Origin: Populus alba
Lineage: Eukaryota; Streptophyta; Magnoliopsida; Malpighiales; Salicaceae
Assembly (NCBI RefSeq): GCF_005239225.2
Contig: NC_133297.1
Span: 20,800,882 to 20,864,881, forward strand
DNA: 64,000 nt
Direction: 5' to 3'
In this document: positions 1-9,693 of the stretch, one piece after another
Layout of the letters: every line of letters starts with the position of its first letter
Position numbering within the stretch: position 1 is the first letter of the stretch
Made by a program: the position numbers and the translations under genes
The notes under the pieces: model-generated
Told to the model about the DNA's origin: nothing
The model's input: only the letters and a program-made list of their open reading frames with translations
Database searches by the model: none

Positions 1-1425
1 AACTCTAATGATGAAGGTCCACTATTGAAGGATATTCCTGTGGTGAAGGATTTCCCAGATGTGTTTCCTGAAGAACTACCAGGACTACCCCCGGAGCGAG
101 AGGTAGAGGTGTCTATAGACACTTTTCCTGTAGTCCCACCCATAGCCCAACAATCGTATCGGATGGTTCCAGCAGAACTGAACGAGTTAAAGACTCAATT
201 ACGGGAATTATTAGACAAAGGGTTCATACGGCCCAGTAATTCTCCTTGGGGAGCACCGGTCCTATTTGTAAGAAAGAAAGATGGAACCCATAGACTTTGT
301 ATTGACTATAAACAGTTGAACAAAATAACAATGAAAAACAAGTATCCGTTACCTCGGATAGATGATTTGTTCGACCAATTAAAGGGAGCGAGGGCATTTT
401 CGAAGATAGATCTGAGATCAGGGTACTATTAGATGAAGATTAAAGAAGCGGACGTAGCAAAGACCGCATTTAGAACTCGTTACGGACACTATGAATTTTT
501 GGTGTTACCGTTCGGGTTGACGAACGCCCCAGCCCTCTTCATGGATTTGATAAATCGGGTTTTTCAACCATAACTGGATAAGTTTGTGGTGGTATTCATT
601 AATGATATACTGGTGTACTCGAATTCTTTCGAGGAGCACGAGGAACACTTGAGACAAACCTTACAAACCTTGAGGGATCACCAGCTATATGCAAAACTAA
701 GTAAATGTGAATTTTGGCTGAAAAGAGTGACGTTTCTGGGACATGTCATTTCAGCTGAAGGTGTTTTTGTCGACCCCCAAAAAGTCGAAGCAGTCTTGAA
801 ATGGGAAAGACCGACTTCGATCACTGAAATACGTAGTTTCCTGGGACTTGCAGGATACTATCGGAGATTTATTGAAGGTTTTTCCCTGATTGCAACCCCT
901 TTGACCCAGCTAACTAGGAAGGATAAGAAATGGGTGTGGTCGGAAGAATGTGAGGCAAGCTTCCAAGAATTGAAGAGGAGGCTCACCACTGCTCCAGTGT
1001 TAACTCTCCCCTCAGGGACCGAGGGTTTTGCGGTATATAGTGATGCCTCGGGGAAGGGATTGGGTTGTGTTTTGATGCAACATGGGAAGGTGATCGCCTA
1101 TGCATCAAGGCAATTAAAGACTCATGAGGTGAACTACCCGGTGCACGACCTGGAGTTGGCAGCTGTAGTATTTGCCTTGAGGATATGGAGACACTATTTG
1201 TATGGGTCTCGAACCCAAATTTTTACTGATCATAAGAGCCTGAAGTATCTGATGTCGCAAAAAGAGTTGAACATGCGGCAAAGAAGATGGATAGAACTCA
1301 TTAAGGATTATGATTGCACCATAGAATATTCCCACCCGGATGGAAAGCAAACGTGGTGGCAGATGTTCTCCATACCCTCAGTCGCAAAAATAAAGCCTCC
1401 GTTGGGAAGCAAGGTTAGCAGTTGA
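1..1425 (+). pseudogene. gypsy pol fragment: reverse transcriptase and RNase H, broken
   Basis: Reading from base 1 this encodes the protease-RT linker and RT, with [17 protein letters not shown] and the palm motif near 598-620, then RNase H ([10 protein letters not shown] near 1037-1066). Compared with the sister copy, a CAG has become TAG at 430-432, and a TAC has become TAA at 571-573. The catalytic FIDD of RT reads FIND: the codon at 601-603 is AAT (Asn), which should abolish metal binding. A frameshift near 1330 disrupts the end of RNase H. About 450 bp present in the sister copy (the integrase zinc finger and adjoining linker) is missing around 1405-1440. This is a dead pol copy. Confidence 0.92.
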
Positions 1426-2054
1426 TGGATATCGTGTCAGGCGGCAATTGGGTCATTGTAGATCGGTTGACGAAATCCGCACTATTCTTGCCTATAAAGA
1501 TGACCGACTCGGTGGACAAGCTTGCCAAAATCTACATAAATGAGGTGGTACGACTTCATGGGATTCCGGTGTCCATTGTATCGGATCGAGATCCCAGGTT
1601 CACCTCTCGACTTTGGCCGAGCATACAACATGCCTTGGGGACAAGATTGGACATGAGCACTGCGTTTCACCCTCAAACGAATGGCCAATCAGAAAGAGTC
1701 ATCCAAGTCTTGGAAGACCTATTACGGGCTTGTGTGCTAGAATTTGGAGGAAACTGGGAGGAACACATGGCATTGGTGGAGTTCACATATAACAATAGTC
1801 ACCAAGCCACAATAGGGATGGCCCCATATGAAGCCTTGTATGGTAGGAGGTGCAGAACTCCTTTGTGTTGGGAGGAAATTGGGGACCGGAAGTTATATGG
1901 TGCAGAGTTGGTCCAAGTCACCACGGAGAAAGTGAGAACTATCAGGGATCGCATCAAAGCCGCACAGGATAGACAGAAGAAGTATGCTGATGTGAGGAGA
2001 AGACCTCTCGAGTTCAGTATGGGGGACCAGGTGTTCCTGAAAGTAGCCCCATGA
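1422..2054 (+). pseudogene. gypsy integrase core fragment
   Basis: This stretch of 210 codons carries the integrase core of a Ty3/gypsy element. SDRDPRF holds the second catalytic Asp, and [10 protein letters not shown] with its Glu completes the DDE triad. [19 protein letters not shown] is typical of the Tekay/Del lineage. The start is artificial: it follows a deletion that removed the HHCC zinc finger, and a second short stretch between VSG and NWVIVD is also missing relative to the sister copy. A Trp codon has become TGA at 2052-2054, cutting the frame before the C-terminal domain. Confidence 0.9.
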
Positions 2055-2470
2055 AAGAACATGTTACGGTTTGGATTAAAAGAGAAGTTAACTCCCCGCT
2101 TCATCGGACCCTTCAAAATCTTACAACGAGTAGGACCAGTAGCCTACAGGGTAGACTTGCCCCCACAGCTAGCCAAGGTCTATGATGTGTTCCATGTCTC
2201 CTTGTTAAGGAAGGCTGACGTGGACCCCGCCTGAGTTCTACCCAGGTCCCAGTAGAAGTCAAGGAAGACTTAACACTGGAATTGAGACCCATAATGATAC
2301 TAGATCAAGAAGTGAAGGAGTTACGGAGCAAAAAGATCCCCATCGTCAGAATCTTGTGGCGAAATGCTCAAGTAGAAGAGGAAACTTGGGAGAGGGAGGC
2401 TGCGATGAGGAAAAAGTACCCCAATTTATTTGAACTACCAGGTATGGAGTGTAAAACTTCTTCAATTTCG
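2055..2470 (+). pseudogene. gypsy integrase C-terminus and chromodomain remnant
   Basis: After the stop at 2052 the frame continues with the [13 protein letters not shown] segment (about 2100-2160) and the [12 protein letters not shown] segment, a hallmark of gypsy integrase tails. A frameshift near 2230 follows. From 2282 the frame reads ILDQEVKELRSKKIPIVRIL and EEETWERE, a chromodomain-like fold characteristic of plant chromoviruses, thought to guide integration to heterochromatin. The frame loses similarity soon after KYPNLF. Confidence 0.85.
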
Positions 2471-2485
2471 AGGACGAAATTCATA

Positions 2486-2500
2486 TTTAGGAGTGGAGAA
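2486..2500 (+). other. polypurine tract of the gypsy element
   Basis: The purine-rich AGGAGTGGAGAA lies directly before the first TG of the LTR at 2501. Such tracts prime plus-strand DNA synthesis in LTR retrotransposons. The position is what defines the LTR start. Confidence 0.7.
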
Positions 2501-2554
2501 TGTAAACACCTAAACAAAAATATATATATATTTAGAGAGAGAGAGAGAGAGATG

Positions 2555-2815
2555 ATGATGAATGCAGTTTTCGCTGCCGATGCAGAAATCAGCAGCGACG
2601 CAGTTTTCGCTGCCATTTCTGGATTTGGCAGCGATGCAGCCTTCCCTACTGATACAGAAATCGGCAGCGACACAGTGTTTCGCTGCCCATTTCTTGATCG
2701 GCAGTGACGCAGTTTCGGCTGCCGATTTCTGGATCGGCAGCGACGCAGTTTTCGCTGCCGAGGCAGAAATCGACAGCGATGCAGTTTTCGCTGCCGATTT
2801 CTAAATCAACAGTGA
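2555..2815 (+). repeat. U3 array of CGCTGCCGA / TCGGCAGCG inverted repeats
   Basis: The motif GCTGCCGATTTCTGGATCGG and its variants recur about every 36-40 bp, each flanked by CGACGCAGTTTTCG-like spacers. Every unit is a short inverted repeat (CGCTGCCGAT, loop, ATCGGCAGCG) able to form a hairpin. The array lies upstream of the TATA box, in the putative U3. A (GA)n run lies just before it at 2533-2552. Confidence 0.85.
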
Positions 2816-2919
2816 CACAGAGCTGGGAGGGAGGGGTAAAACTGGTTTTAGATAAATCAATCAAGGATAAGGACACACCTAAACCAACCCCCAAACAACC
2901 CATTTCATTTGATGGGTAG

Positions 2920-2927
2920 TATAAATA
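2920..2927 (+). promoter_or_regulatory. TATA box of the gypsy LTR
   Basis: TATAAATA lies in a GC-neutral context about 420 bp into the LTR and is followed by a polypurine leader, as in many plant LTR promoters. It is the best candidate for the start of R. No experimental support is available. Confidence 0.5.
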
Positions 2928-3734
2928 CAAAGAGGGGAGAGAGAATGACCCATCTTCTTCCCAAACCAGCAGCTGCATGCCATTCTTCCCTTCCCCTTTC
3001 ACAACAGAAACGTGAATCAGACCAGTAGAGATTACCTTGTGAGCTTGTGAGGGAGAGATGAGACCTTGAGAGAGGAGTGGGCAGCTGCATAGTGGAGAGG
3101 AAAAAGAGAGCTGGAAAACGTGAGAGGAAGAAGAAGGAGGAGAACCAGCAGCTGAAGAGAAAAGAATAGTGTCAAACCTTCCTCAAACTTAGTTAAATTC
3201 AGAAGGTATGGGTCATGGAACTCCCTTTCCTCTCCCCCTTAAGATCAAAAACGAAAATGAAGAAGAAAAACCCTAAGAAAAATTGATCTAAGACCTAAGC
3301 CAGCTATGAGGGAAACTGAAATCAACTAGGAGAACTAGCAAACAGAAGTGAAATAAAGTCAATTTCAGAACATCTAACAATTATGGTAGAAGGCTGGCTT
3401 TAACTATGGGTAGGCCAGCATGCATGTGTGTGTGTGTTCTGCTGAAATTTAATGCTTTCTGCTGTGATGTTACTGCTAGAATTAATGTGTTCTTCTGTGA
3501 TGATTGTTGCTGAAATCAATGTGTTCTGCTGTGATGTTGTTGTTGAAATTTAACGTTTTCTGTTGTGATGTTGCTGCTGAAATTAATATGTTTTGTTGTG
3601 ATGATTGTTGCTTAAATTAATGTGTTTTGCTATGATGTTGTTGCTGAAATTTAATGTGTTCTGCTGTGATGTTGTTGCTGGAATTTTTGTTGAAGAACTA
3701 TGTGCTGAAATTGATGGTTCCGATTTGTGTGTTG

Positions 3735-4455
3735 CGCAGCGAAATTTTGTTTCGCTGCCGAAACGGAACCTCCTGCAGCGAATCGATATTTGCTGCCAAT
3801 TTGTGTATTGCGCAACGAAATTCTGTTTCGCTGCCGCAACGGAACCCCCTGCAGCGAATTGATATTCGCTGCCGATTTGTGTATAGCGCAGCGAAATTCT
3901 GTTTCGCTGCCGCAACGGAACCCCCTGAATTCGCTGCCGATTTGTGTATTGCACAGCGAAATTTTGTTTCGCTGCCGCAACGGAACCCCCTGCAGCGAAT
4001 CGATATTCGCTGCCGATTTGTGTGTTGCGCAGCGAAATTCTGTTTCGCTGCCGCAACTGAACCTCCTGCAGCGAAATTCTGTTTCGCTTCCGAAACCGAA
4101 CCTCCTGCAGCGAATCGATATTCGCTGCCGAATTGTGTATTGTGCAGCGAAATTCTGTTTCGCTGCCGCGACTGAACCTCCTGCAGCGAATTGATATTCG
4201 CTGCCGAATTGTGTGTTGTGCAGCGAAATTCTGTTTCGCTGCCGAAACTGAACTTCCTGCAGCGAATTGATATTCGCTGCCGAGTTGTGCGTTGTGCAGC
4301 GAAACTGTGGCACCAACAGCGATGCAGTTTTCGCTGCCGAACGGGCTGTCTGCAGCAAAACAGTTGTCGCTGCAGAATTAGCAACCTGCAGCGAACCAGT
4401 TCTCGCTGCTGAATTGGGCAGCCTGCAGCGAACCAGTTCTCGCTGCCGATTCCTA
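3735..4455 (+). repeat. Tandem array of 76-bp units with GCAGCGAA / TTCGCTGC stems
   Basis: Around eight units of about 76 bp are visible. Each contains two inverted repeats with the same stem, one with loop ATCG-like and one with loop CAGAA-like, separated by a CCTCCTGCAG-type spacer. The array is stop-poor in several frames on both strands, giving ORFs of up to 295 codons on the minus strand. Those ORFs are low-complexity by-products of a 76-bp period, not genes. Homologous arrays occur at 55690-56288 and 61900-63450. Confidence 0.9.
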
Positions 4456-4804
4456 CAATAAGCCTCCTAGGAAGGAATGATTTAAATGCTAGTAACAATT
4501 TCATGATATGATGGTGTAAAATATGGAACACTTGAATGTGAACATATGAACTCTTGAAATAAGTGTGATGATGAATATGATTCAAAAATAAAATAAATAA
4601 ACTGTGCTAATTTGTGACCATTGATGTCTTAGGTGGTGCGGTTGGGATTGGACCATCATCAAGACAGGAACGACCCACAGGTGGAGCAGGTAGGTGACTT
4701 GCACCTTTCTTTTTCTTACATTGAATCTTGAAATATTTTAACTTGAGTACTATCATATTGTTAGAACCGATATTAGATTGTTGAACGCTTAAATGTTGAT
4801 TAAA

Positions 4805-5092
4805 GATTGATTAGCTTCGGCTAATGGCATCCGAATGGATGGCCGGGACAAAAGAGTGATTAGCTTCGGCTAATGGCATCCAAACGGATGGCCCGGACAA
4901 AGAATGATTAGCTTTGGCTAATGGCGTCCGAATGGATGGCCGGGATGAAGGATTGATTAGCTTCGGCTAATGGCATCCAAACAGATGGCCGAGACAAAGA
5001 ATGATTAGCTTTGGCTAATGGCGTCCGAACGGATGGCCGGGATGATGGACTGATTAGCTTCGGCTAATGGCATCCAAACGGATGGATGGCCG
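4805..5092 (+). repeat. Tandem array of 48-49 bp units encoding UUCG-type hairpins
   Basis: Six units start near 4811, 4860, 4908, 4957, 5004 and 5051. Each contains ATTAGC-TTCG-GCTAAT or the variant with TTTG, followed by GGCATCC...GGATGGCCGGGA. In sense RNA the 6-bp stem closed by C-G around UUCG is the classical extra-stable tetraloop. The six-base arms are perfect in all six units. Confidence 0.92.
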
Positions 5093-5172
5093 GGATGACG
5101 CAGATTCCGCTGCCGATTCTGGATCGGCAGCGACGCAGATTCCGCTGCCGATTCTGGATCGGCAGCGACGCA
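5093..5172 (+). repeat. Pair of GCTGCCGATTC / GATCGGCAGC inverted repeats
   Basis: Two copies of CGCTGCCGATTCTGGATCGG plus CAGCG interrupt the UUCG array. They are the same module as in the U3 array at 2555-2815, and the homologous LTR at 54660-54960 carries about eight of them. The module has therefore been amplified to different extents in different copies. Confidence 0.85.
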
Positions 5173-5801
5173 GCTTTCACCATGGAATCCAGATGGATGG
5201 CCGGGACAAATAAATGACTAGTTTTGGCGAATGACATCCGAAAACTTGAGTATCTATATGTACTACTAGTTGTTATAGCAAATACATGAAGAAATTATAT
5301 TTGTTAATGCTTTATTTAATTGCCAAACCGTTAGTTAACATTATTATTATTATTAAGTATTTGCATTCTCTTAAATGTTTGTACTGTTGTTGGGACTTCA
5401 CACCAAAGAGATGCCTAGGAAACCCGATACACGGGAACCTACTTTTGCAAGGAATTATGTAGATGTATTTTAAATCACAATGTATTTTGTATGGATCAAT
5501 GTACTGAATGTATAACTTTTATTAGATCCTTTTTGTTTAAAATTGTGATGACTATTAGTAGGATAAGACTGCAAACTCATGTCTATGTATATATTTTTAA
5601 TATGAACTTCAAATCAAGCAACCTTAATATTACATGTTTGTGTAAGTTTCACTTTGAAATGAAATGTTGATTGTATGGATTGTATTTTGATGATGTGAGG
5701 ATTTAGATCCATTGATTGCCGGCACCATGTGGATTGAATGCATATATATTTTTTTAAAAAAAATTTACTGTGTTTTGGGCTTGGAAAGCCGGGTTGTTAC
5801 A

Positions 5802-6110
5802 TATCCTAAGTATCAAAGATATAAAGAAATAAATGCGATGCTAAAATAATAGACCTTAGAATAATTAGGATTTAACCTGATAAGATAGAGACTTTCTCAC
5901 GGATGGAGATCTACCTCGAACCTTAGACAAAACCAAAAGATAGAAACATGATCTAAAAAAACAATCAAACAATAATGCAACTTACTGTAGGTAGGGTGCA
6001 CTAGGGTTGATACGTCTTTCCTTTGCACAACCAGTCCCTTACCCGGACTCTCACAGACCATAAGTTTCTTAGTAACCATAATACTAGGTATCAACTTGAT
6101 TAGTACTTAA
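5802..6110 (+). repeat. Remnant of a Tat-type LTR (U5 module), diverged
   Basis: Bases 5983-6100 read ACTGTAGGTAGGGTGC, then AACCAGTCCCTTACCC and later AATACTAGGT. This matches the U5 module near the 3' end of the LTRs at 9476-9600, 44492-44632 and 50431-50572. The rest of the LTR is not recognisable, so this is a truncated or heavily decayed copy. Confidence 0.55.
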
Positions 6111-7666
6111 AAGTGCATTTTTCAAGGCTTTATATCATCATTTTGCACTTGAAGTATCAATAACTCCTTAACTAGAGCATGTTTTATAATAACAAGTCTG
6201 ATAATATAAGATAACTTTAATTTATGGTAAATGCTCATTTTAAATATAGGCATATCTCACAATTCAAAGAATTGATTGTTGTGATTAACTATTGAAAGTG
6301 AAAGGACAAAGAAAAGGCTAAGCTTAGAAAGAAGATGCCGATTCAATTCAAATTGAAACACTGTTAAGTCATTGGGTCATATTTGGAGCTATCGATCTTG
6401 GATTTTAGTTTTGTTTATATGGCTAGAAAAATAAGAAATAGGCTTACAATGTTCATGAATAGTGGAAGACCCAAATCTACCATTTTCAAATTCAAAGTTT
6501 GGCCACAAAAGAGAAGTCATAATTTATCCTACAATCTAGCCTAAACACTGCTTAGAATTTTACCCATAGCTGGAGTTCTAGTTGGTAAAAGGACTTCAAA
6601 TTTGGTGGGTGGAAATATAAGATAATTTCCAACAACTTTAATAAGGATGACCTGCTTCAATTCTAATGTTAGCAATGACATTTCATCCAAACAAGAGCTT
6701 AAGGGCTATCCACCATGTCCACTAAAACCATTACTCAGTATTTTAGACATATCTCGAGCTGTATTGATCCAAATGCTTTGAAATTTTATGGTGGAAAGAG
6801 GAGATGATTTCCAACAACTTTCAGAAGAACACTTTGTGAAATTGTAATTGCATAAATGTCATTTCATCCAGCCAAAATGCTTGAGTGCTATTGTCCACCA
6901 AGTCAACTAAATCAATAGTTGGCCACTACATCAATAATCAATTACCAAATAAATAGTTTTGAATTTTAGCCTATAAAAGGAGGCATTTGCCATTCATTTA
7001 AGCATCTGGATTTTCAGATCAAGATCACATTCTTGCTCTCTTTCTTTAATGCTTAAGTTTTGCTTTCATTAATCTCTTGTTTATACTTTTCATTTCCTTT
7101 ACTATACTTAGTTAACTTATATCATGTTTATGTTTTTATATTGTTTATTTATGTTTTTCTTCTTCATAATGTTTAGCTAAGTTTATCTTATCAAGGTGAA
7201 AATGTTTCACTAATGGTGTTAGGATAAATATAATATAAACTTAATATGGACTTCAATGCTTATATCCTAAACAACTTGCTATTAACATGTCTTATCATTT
7301 TTATCTTATTAATTCTTAATACCTTGCTTGTTAAATGATTAATCTAAATTTGTGTTGTATAACACTTGGTACATCAAATACTTAATCCTTTATAGTCTTC
7401 GGCAGACATGGTTATTATGAGAGGAATTTGATTTATTGTCAACATAAATAAGCATCATGAATACCTGATAAAATTTATAAGTATGATATTACGTAAATAA
7501 AATGATTAATATGATCATGTTGATAATTTATAAAGAGTTTATACTTTACTTATCTCTAATACTATTAGTGGATCCTCTAACCTTGACATTTGTTTTTATC
7601 ATTGTTTAATCCTCACATTAATCTTACATCTCAAAGTCCTCTTTAACTCATCATCACTATCATCCT
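6111..7666. other. No gene seen; AT-rich, possibly an unassigned LTR
   Basis: I find no credible coding region. Bases 6970-6980 read CCTATAAAAGGAGGC, a good TATA box, followed by a transcribed-leader-like stretch (TTGCCATTCATTTAAGC). This suggests an LTR or dead promoter of an element I cannot name. The rest is AT-rich non-coding sequence. Confidence 0.4.
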
Positions 7667-7690
7667 TGTTGTTGTTGTTGTTGTTGTTGT
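7667..7690 (+). repeat. (TTG)n microsatellite
   Basis: Eight TTG/GTT triplets run directly into the first bases of the solo LTR. The repeat obscures the exact LTR border and any target-site duplication. Confidence 0.9.
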
Positions 7691-8301
7691 CATAACCCAA
7701 TTTTTGACACTTTTTTTTATTATTACTATTATTTTATTTACTAAAAAATAATAATAAAAAAATGAAAAAATGATGATGAAAAACAAATAAAAAATGAAAT
7801 AAATTATAATTTGGGTTAAGGGCAACATGATTGAAAGTTTAGAGATTTAATTCAACTCTTGACTAGTTTAATTAATCAAATCAAGGGTTTAATTGGAGAA
7901 TTGATAAGTTTTGAGACTTAATTGAGCTTGTAATTATTTTGATTAATCAAATCAAGGGTTTAATTGGAGAATTGATAAGTTTTTAGATTTAATTTGAACT
8001 TGGAATTAATTTAATTAATGAAATCAGGGACTTAATTGAAGAAATACCAAAATTTAGGGTTAATTGGGGGCATAATAGCAACAGATTAAAGTCCAAGGAC
8101 CAATGTGTAAATGACGCTGAGATGCAAGGGTTCAATTACAATGTACCTAATGACTTGAATGCCAAAATTCAAAACGTCAAGGACCAAAATGTAAATGGCC
8201 ATTAACATCAACACTGTTCATCTTCTTGAAAACGGATGCCTTTACTCCTACATTAAAATCCATGCATGATCGCCTGATTATCTGGAGGCGACCACGTGAC
8301 A

Positions 8302-8326
8302 TTCTCTGGTTATAAAAACCAGAGAA
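8302..8326 (+). promoter_or_regulatory. TATA box inside a perfect inverted repeat
   Basis: TTCTCTGGTT and its exact complement AACCAGAGAA flank the five bases ATAAA, so TATAAAAA (8311-8318) sits at the tip of a 10-bp cruciform or hairpin. It is the likely promoter of solo LTR C, because transcription from here would start the GA-rich leader. Confidence 0.6.
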
Positions 8327-8389
8327 GGAAAAAATGCCTAGGGGGAGGAACACAAAACAAAAGCTAGTGGGACCGACAGGAGAGATAGA

Positions 8390-8810
8390 GAGCGACCGAG
8401 AACTAGGGGGGAACAGAGAGGATAGAGGAACGAAAAAGAACAAAAAAAAAAAACAAAGAATGAACTGGAGGACATAACACAGGGGAGAAAACGGTTAAGT
8501 AAAAAAACAGAGAGTTAGGAGAACGAAGGAAACAGAGAAAGGGGAAACAGGGAGAAGGAGAAACGTAAAGAAGAATAATAAAAAAAAAAAACTAGAAGAG
8601 AGAGAGGGACTGAGAGAGGGAGAGTCAAAAACACAAACCAGAGAAAAGAAAAACAGGGAGAGCAAGAATAGAGACAAAAGAAATCATAGGGAGGAAGAAC
8701 ACAAACCAGAGACGGGGTCACCAACACAGCATAGAGTGAACCGGGGGATAGCACGAACAGAAGCAAAGAAAGAAAGGAGGACAGACAAAAAAAAAAAAAG
8801 GAACCAACAT
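8390..8810 (+). other. Strongly purine-rich leader of LTR C
   Basis: About 400 bp are almost entirely A and G on the plus strand (AGAGAGAGAGGGACTGAGAG and similar). The reverse strand gives Leu/Ser/Phe-rich ORFs that are artefacts of this composition. Comparable A/G- or C-rich leaders follow the TATA boxes of LTRs A and B. Confidence 0.7.
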
Positions 8811-9475
8811 TCTCAGCTTTGCCTTCGTCCTCAAAACACAACCAAAGTGAACAGAGAAAAACAAAGAAACTGCAAGCATTGATTAGTCTTGGTGTTTGTC
8901 TCCAGCCTTCAACACTATGAACCATCAGAAACAGAAAGAACAAAGCTAGAAGATCGAAGGGGAGGTTGAAACGGGTGCTCGGCTAGTGTCACCCGATCAC
9001 ACAAAAAGAGCTTCACCATCGTTTTTATTCCTACATCCAGGTAATCTTCTCTTCCCGCTTTGCAATATCATTTGACAATGTTGCCGTGATATTCAATTAG
9101 CCCTTCACTATGTACGCACGTGTGGTGCGTGCCTTTGCCCAGCCGGGTCACTGGCTTGGGTTAGTGACCGGGCCGGCTGGCTAGGTCCAACCCAACCCTA
9201 AAAAAATATAAAAATATAAAAACAAGTAAAATAAAATAAAAAATATGTATGCATAAAAAATAATTTTTTATTGGTTTATTTACTAACGCTAAAGTCAGGA
9301 ATAAAAATACTGATTTAAATTTATTGTTTTCTAGCTACGTAATATTTACCAATGTCAGAGTTGAAAATATTCGTGGTTGAATATTCATTGACGCTAGAGC
9401 CAGGAATATTACAAGTAAACCATCATAGCATAAATCAACAAATTGTTAGCAATTTAAGACAAAACTAGCAATGTA

Positions 9476-9600
9476 GCTTACCTCAAGTAGGGTGCGCTAG
9501 GGGTGCCAATACCTTCCCCTAGCCACAACCAGTCTTATACCATAGAATCTCTGTTGACCAGTTAGGGTTCCTAGTAATCGTAATACTAGGTGGTGACTCC
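9476..9600 (+). repeat. Conserved U5 module in LTR C
   Basis: CTTACCTCAAGTAGGGTGCG, GGGGTGCCAATACCTTCC, CACAACCAGTC and ACTAGGTGGTGACTCC occur in the same order and spacing as in LTRs A and B. See the findings for the six-copy comparison. Confidence 0.75.
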
Positions 9601-9693
9601 TTAAACGAGATATTTTCCTAAAAGAACAAGATGCCAGAAATCATTTCTTTCCATGAAAGTTATTTTTGAGTCGACACAATGTCGGGTGCAACA

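Larger units (their letters stand above)
1..5801 (+). mobile_element. Ty3/gypsy chromovirus (Tekay/Del-like), 3' part with 3' LTR
   Basis: The window opens inside the pol gene. RT, RNase H, integrase and a chromodomain-like tail follow in gypsy order on the plus strand, then a purine-rich tract and a long LTR that ends in GGGTTGTTACA at 5801. Its sequence is very close to the minus-strand element at 54041-64000, which supplies the reference for its breaks. The coding part is broken by stops, frameshifts and deletions, so this copy cannot be autonomous. The 5' LTR and gag lie outside the window. The Tekay/Del assignment rests on the style of RT and integrase and the C-terminal chromodomain; a clade-level tree was not possible here. 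Confidence 0.93.
2501..5801 (+). repeat. 3' LTR of the gypsy element, about 3.3 kb
   Basis: It begins TGTAAACACC and ends GTTGTTACA (TG...CA). The sister LTR on the minus strand has its left border at 60496 and matches in reverse complement from its end through base 64000 of the window. At 3.3 kb this is long for a chromovirus LTR. The length is due to three kinds of tandem array (2555-2815, 3735-4455, 4805-5172). A TATA box at 2920 places a short U3 of about 420 bp upstream, so most of the arrays would be transcribed. Possible target-site duplication bases TATCC follow at 5802-5806, but the partner lies outside the window. Confidence 0.9.
7685..9693 (+). mobile_element. Solo LTR (LTR C) of a Tat-type element, about 2 kb
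   Basis: The start TGTTGTCATAACCCAATTTT parallels the starts of LTR B (TGTTGCTACCTAATTTTTG) and LTR A (TGTTGTAACCCATTTTTGG). The end TGTCGGGTGCAACA parallels the CGACGTGCGACA end of LTR B. It contains AATTAAG-rich U3 sequence, a TATA box at 8311, a purine-rich leader and the shared U5 module at 9476-9600. No PBS follows the end and no internal region is attached, so it is best read as a solo LTR left by recombination. Borders are uncertain by a few bases on the left. Confidence 0.65.

Noticed and set aside
1..2470. Endogenous pararetrovirus (caulimovirid) pol
   Set aside because: Integrase, chromodomain and LTRs are attached, and domain order is RT-RNase H-integrase. This is a Ty3/gypsy element, not a pararetrovirus.
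3651..4585. Overlapping frames of 235 and 295 codons on the minus strand
   Set aside because: Same cause: array sequence without stops. They run antisense to the LTR of the first element.
4805..5092. CRISPR-like array (short repeats with spacers)
   Set aside because: The spacers are themselves repeated and the array is internal to an LTR of a plant retrotransposon. No cas genes and wrong kind of genome.
8495..8943. Leu/Ser/Phe-rich minus-strand frames as membrane proteins
   Set aside because: They are the complement of the purine-rich leader of solo LTR C and reflect composition only.
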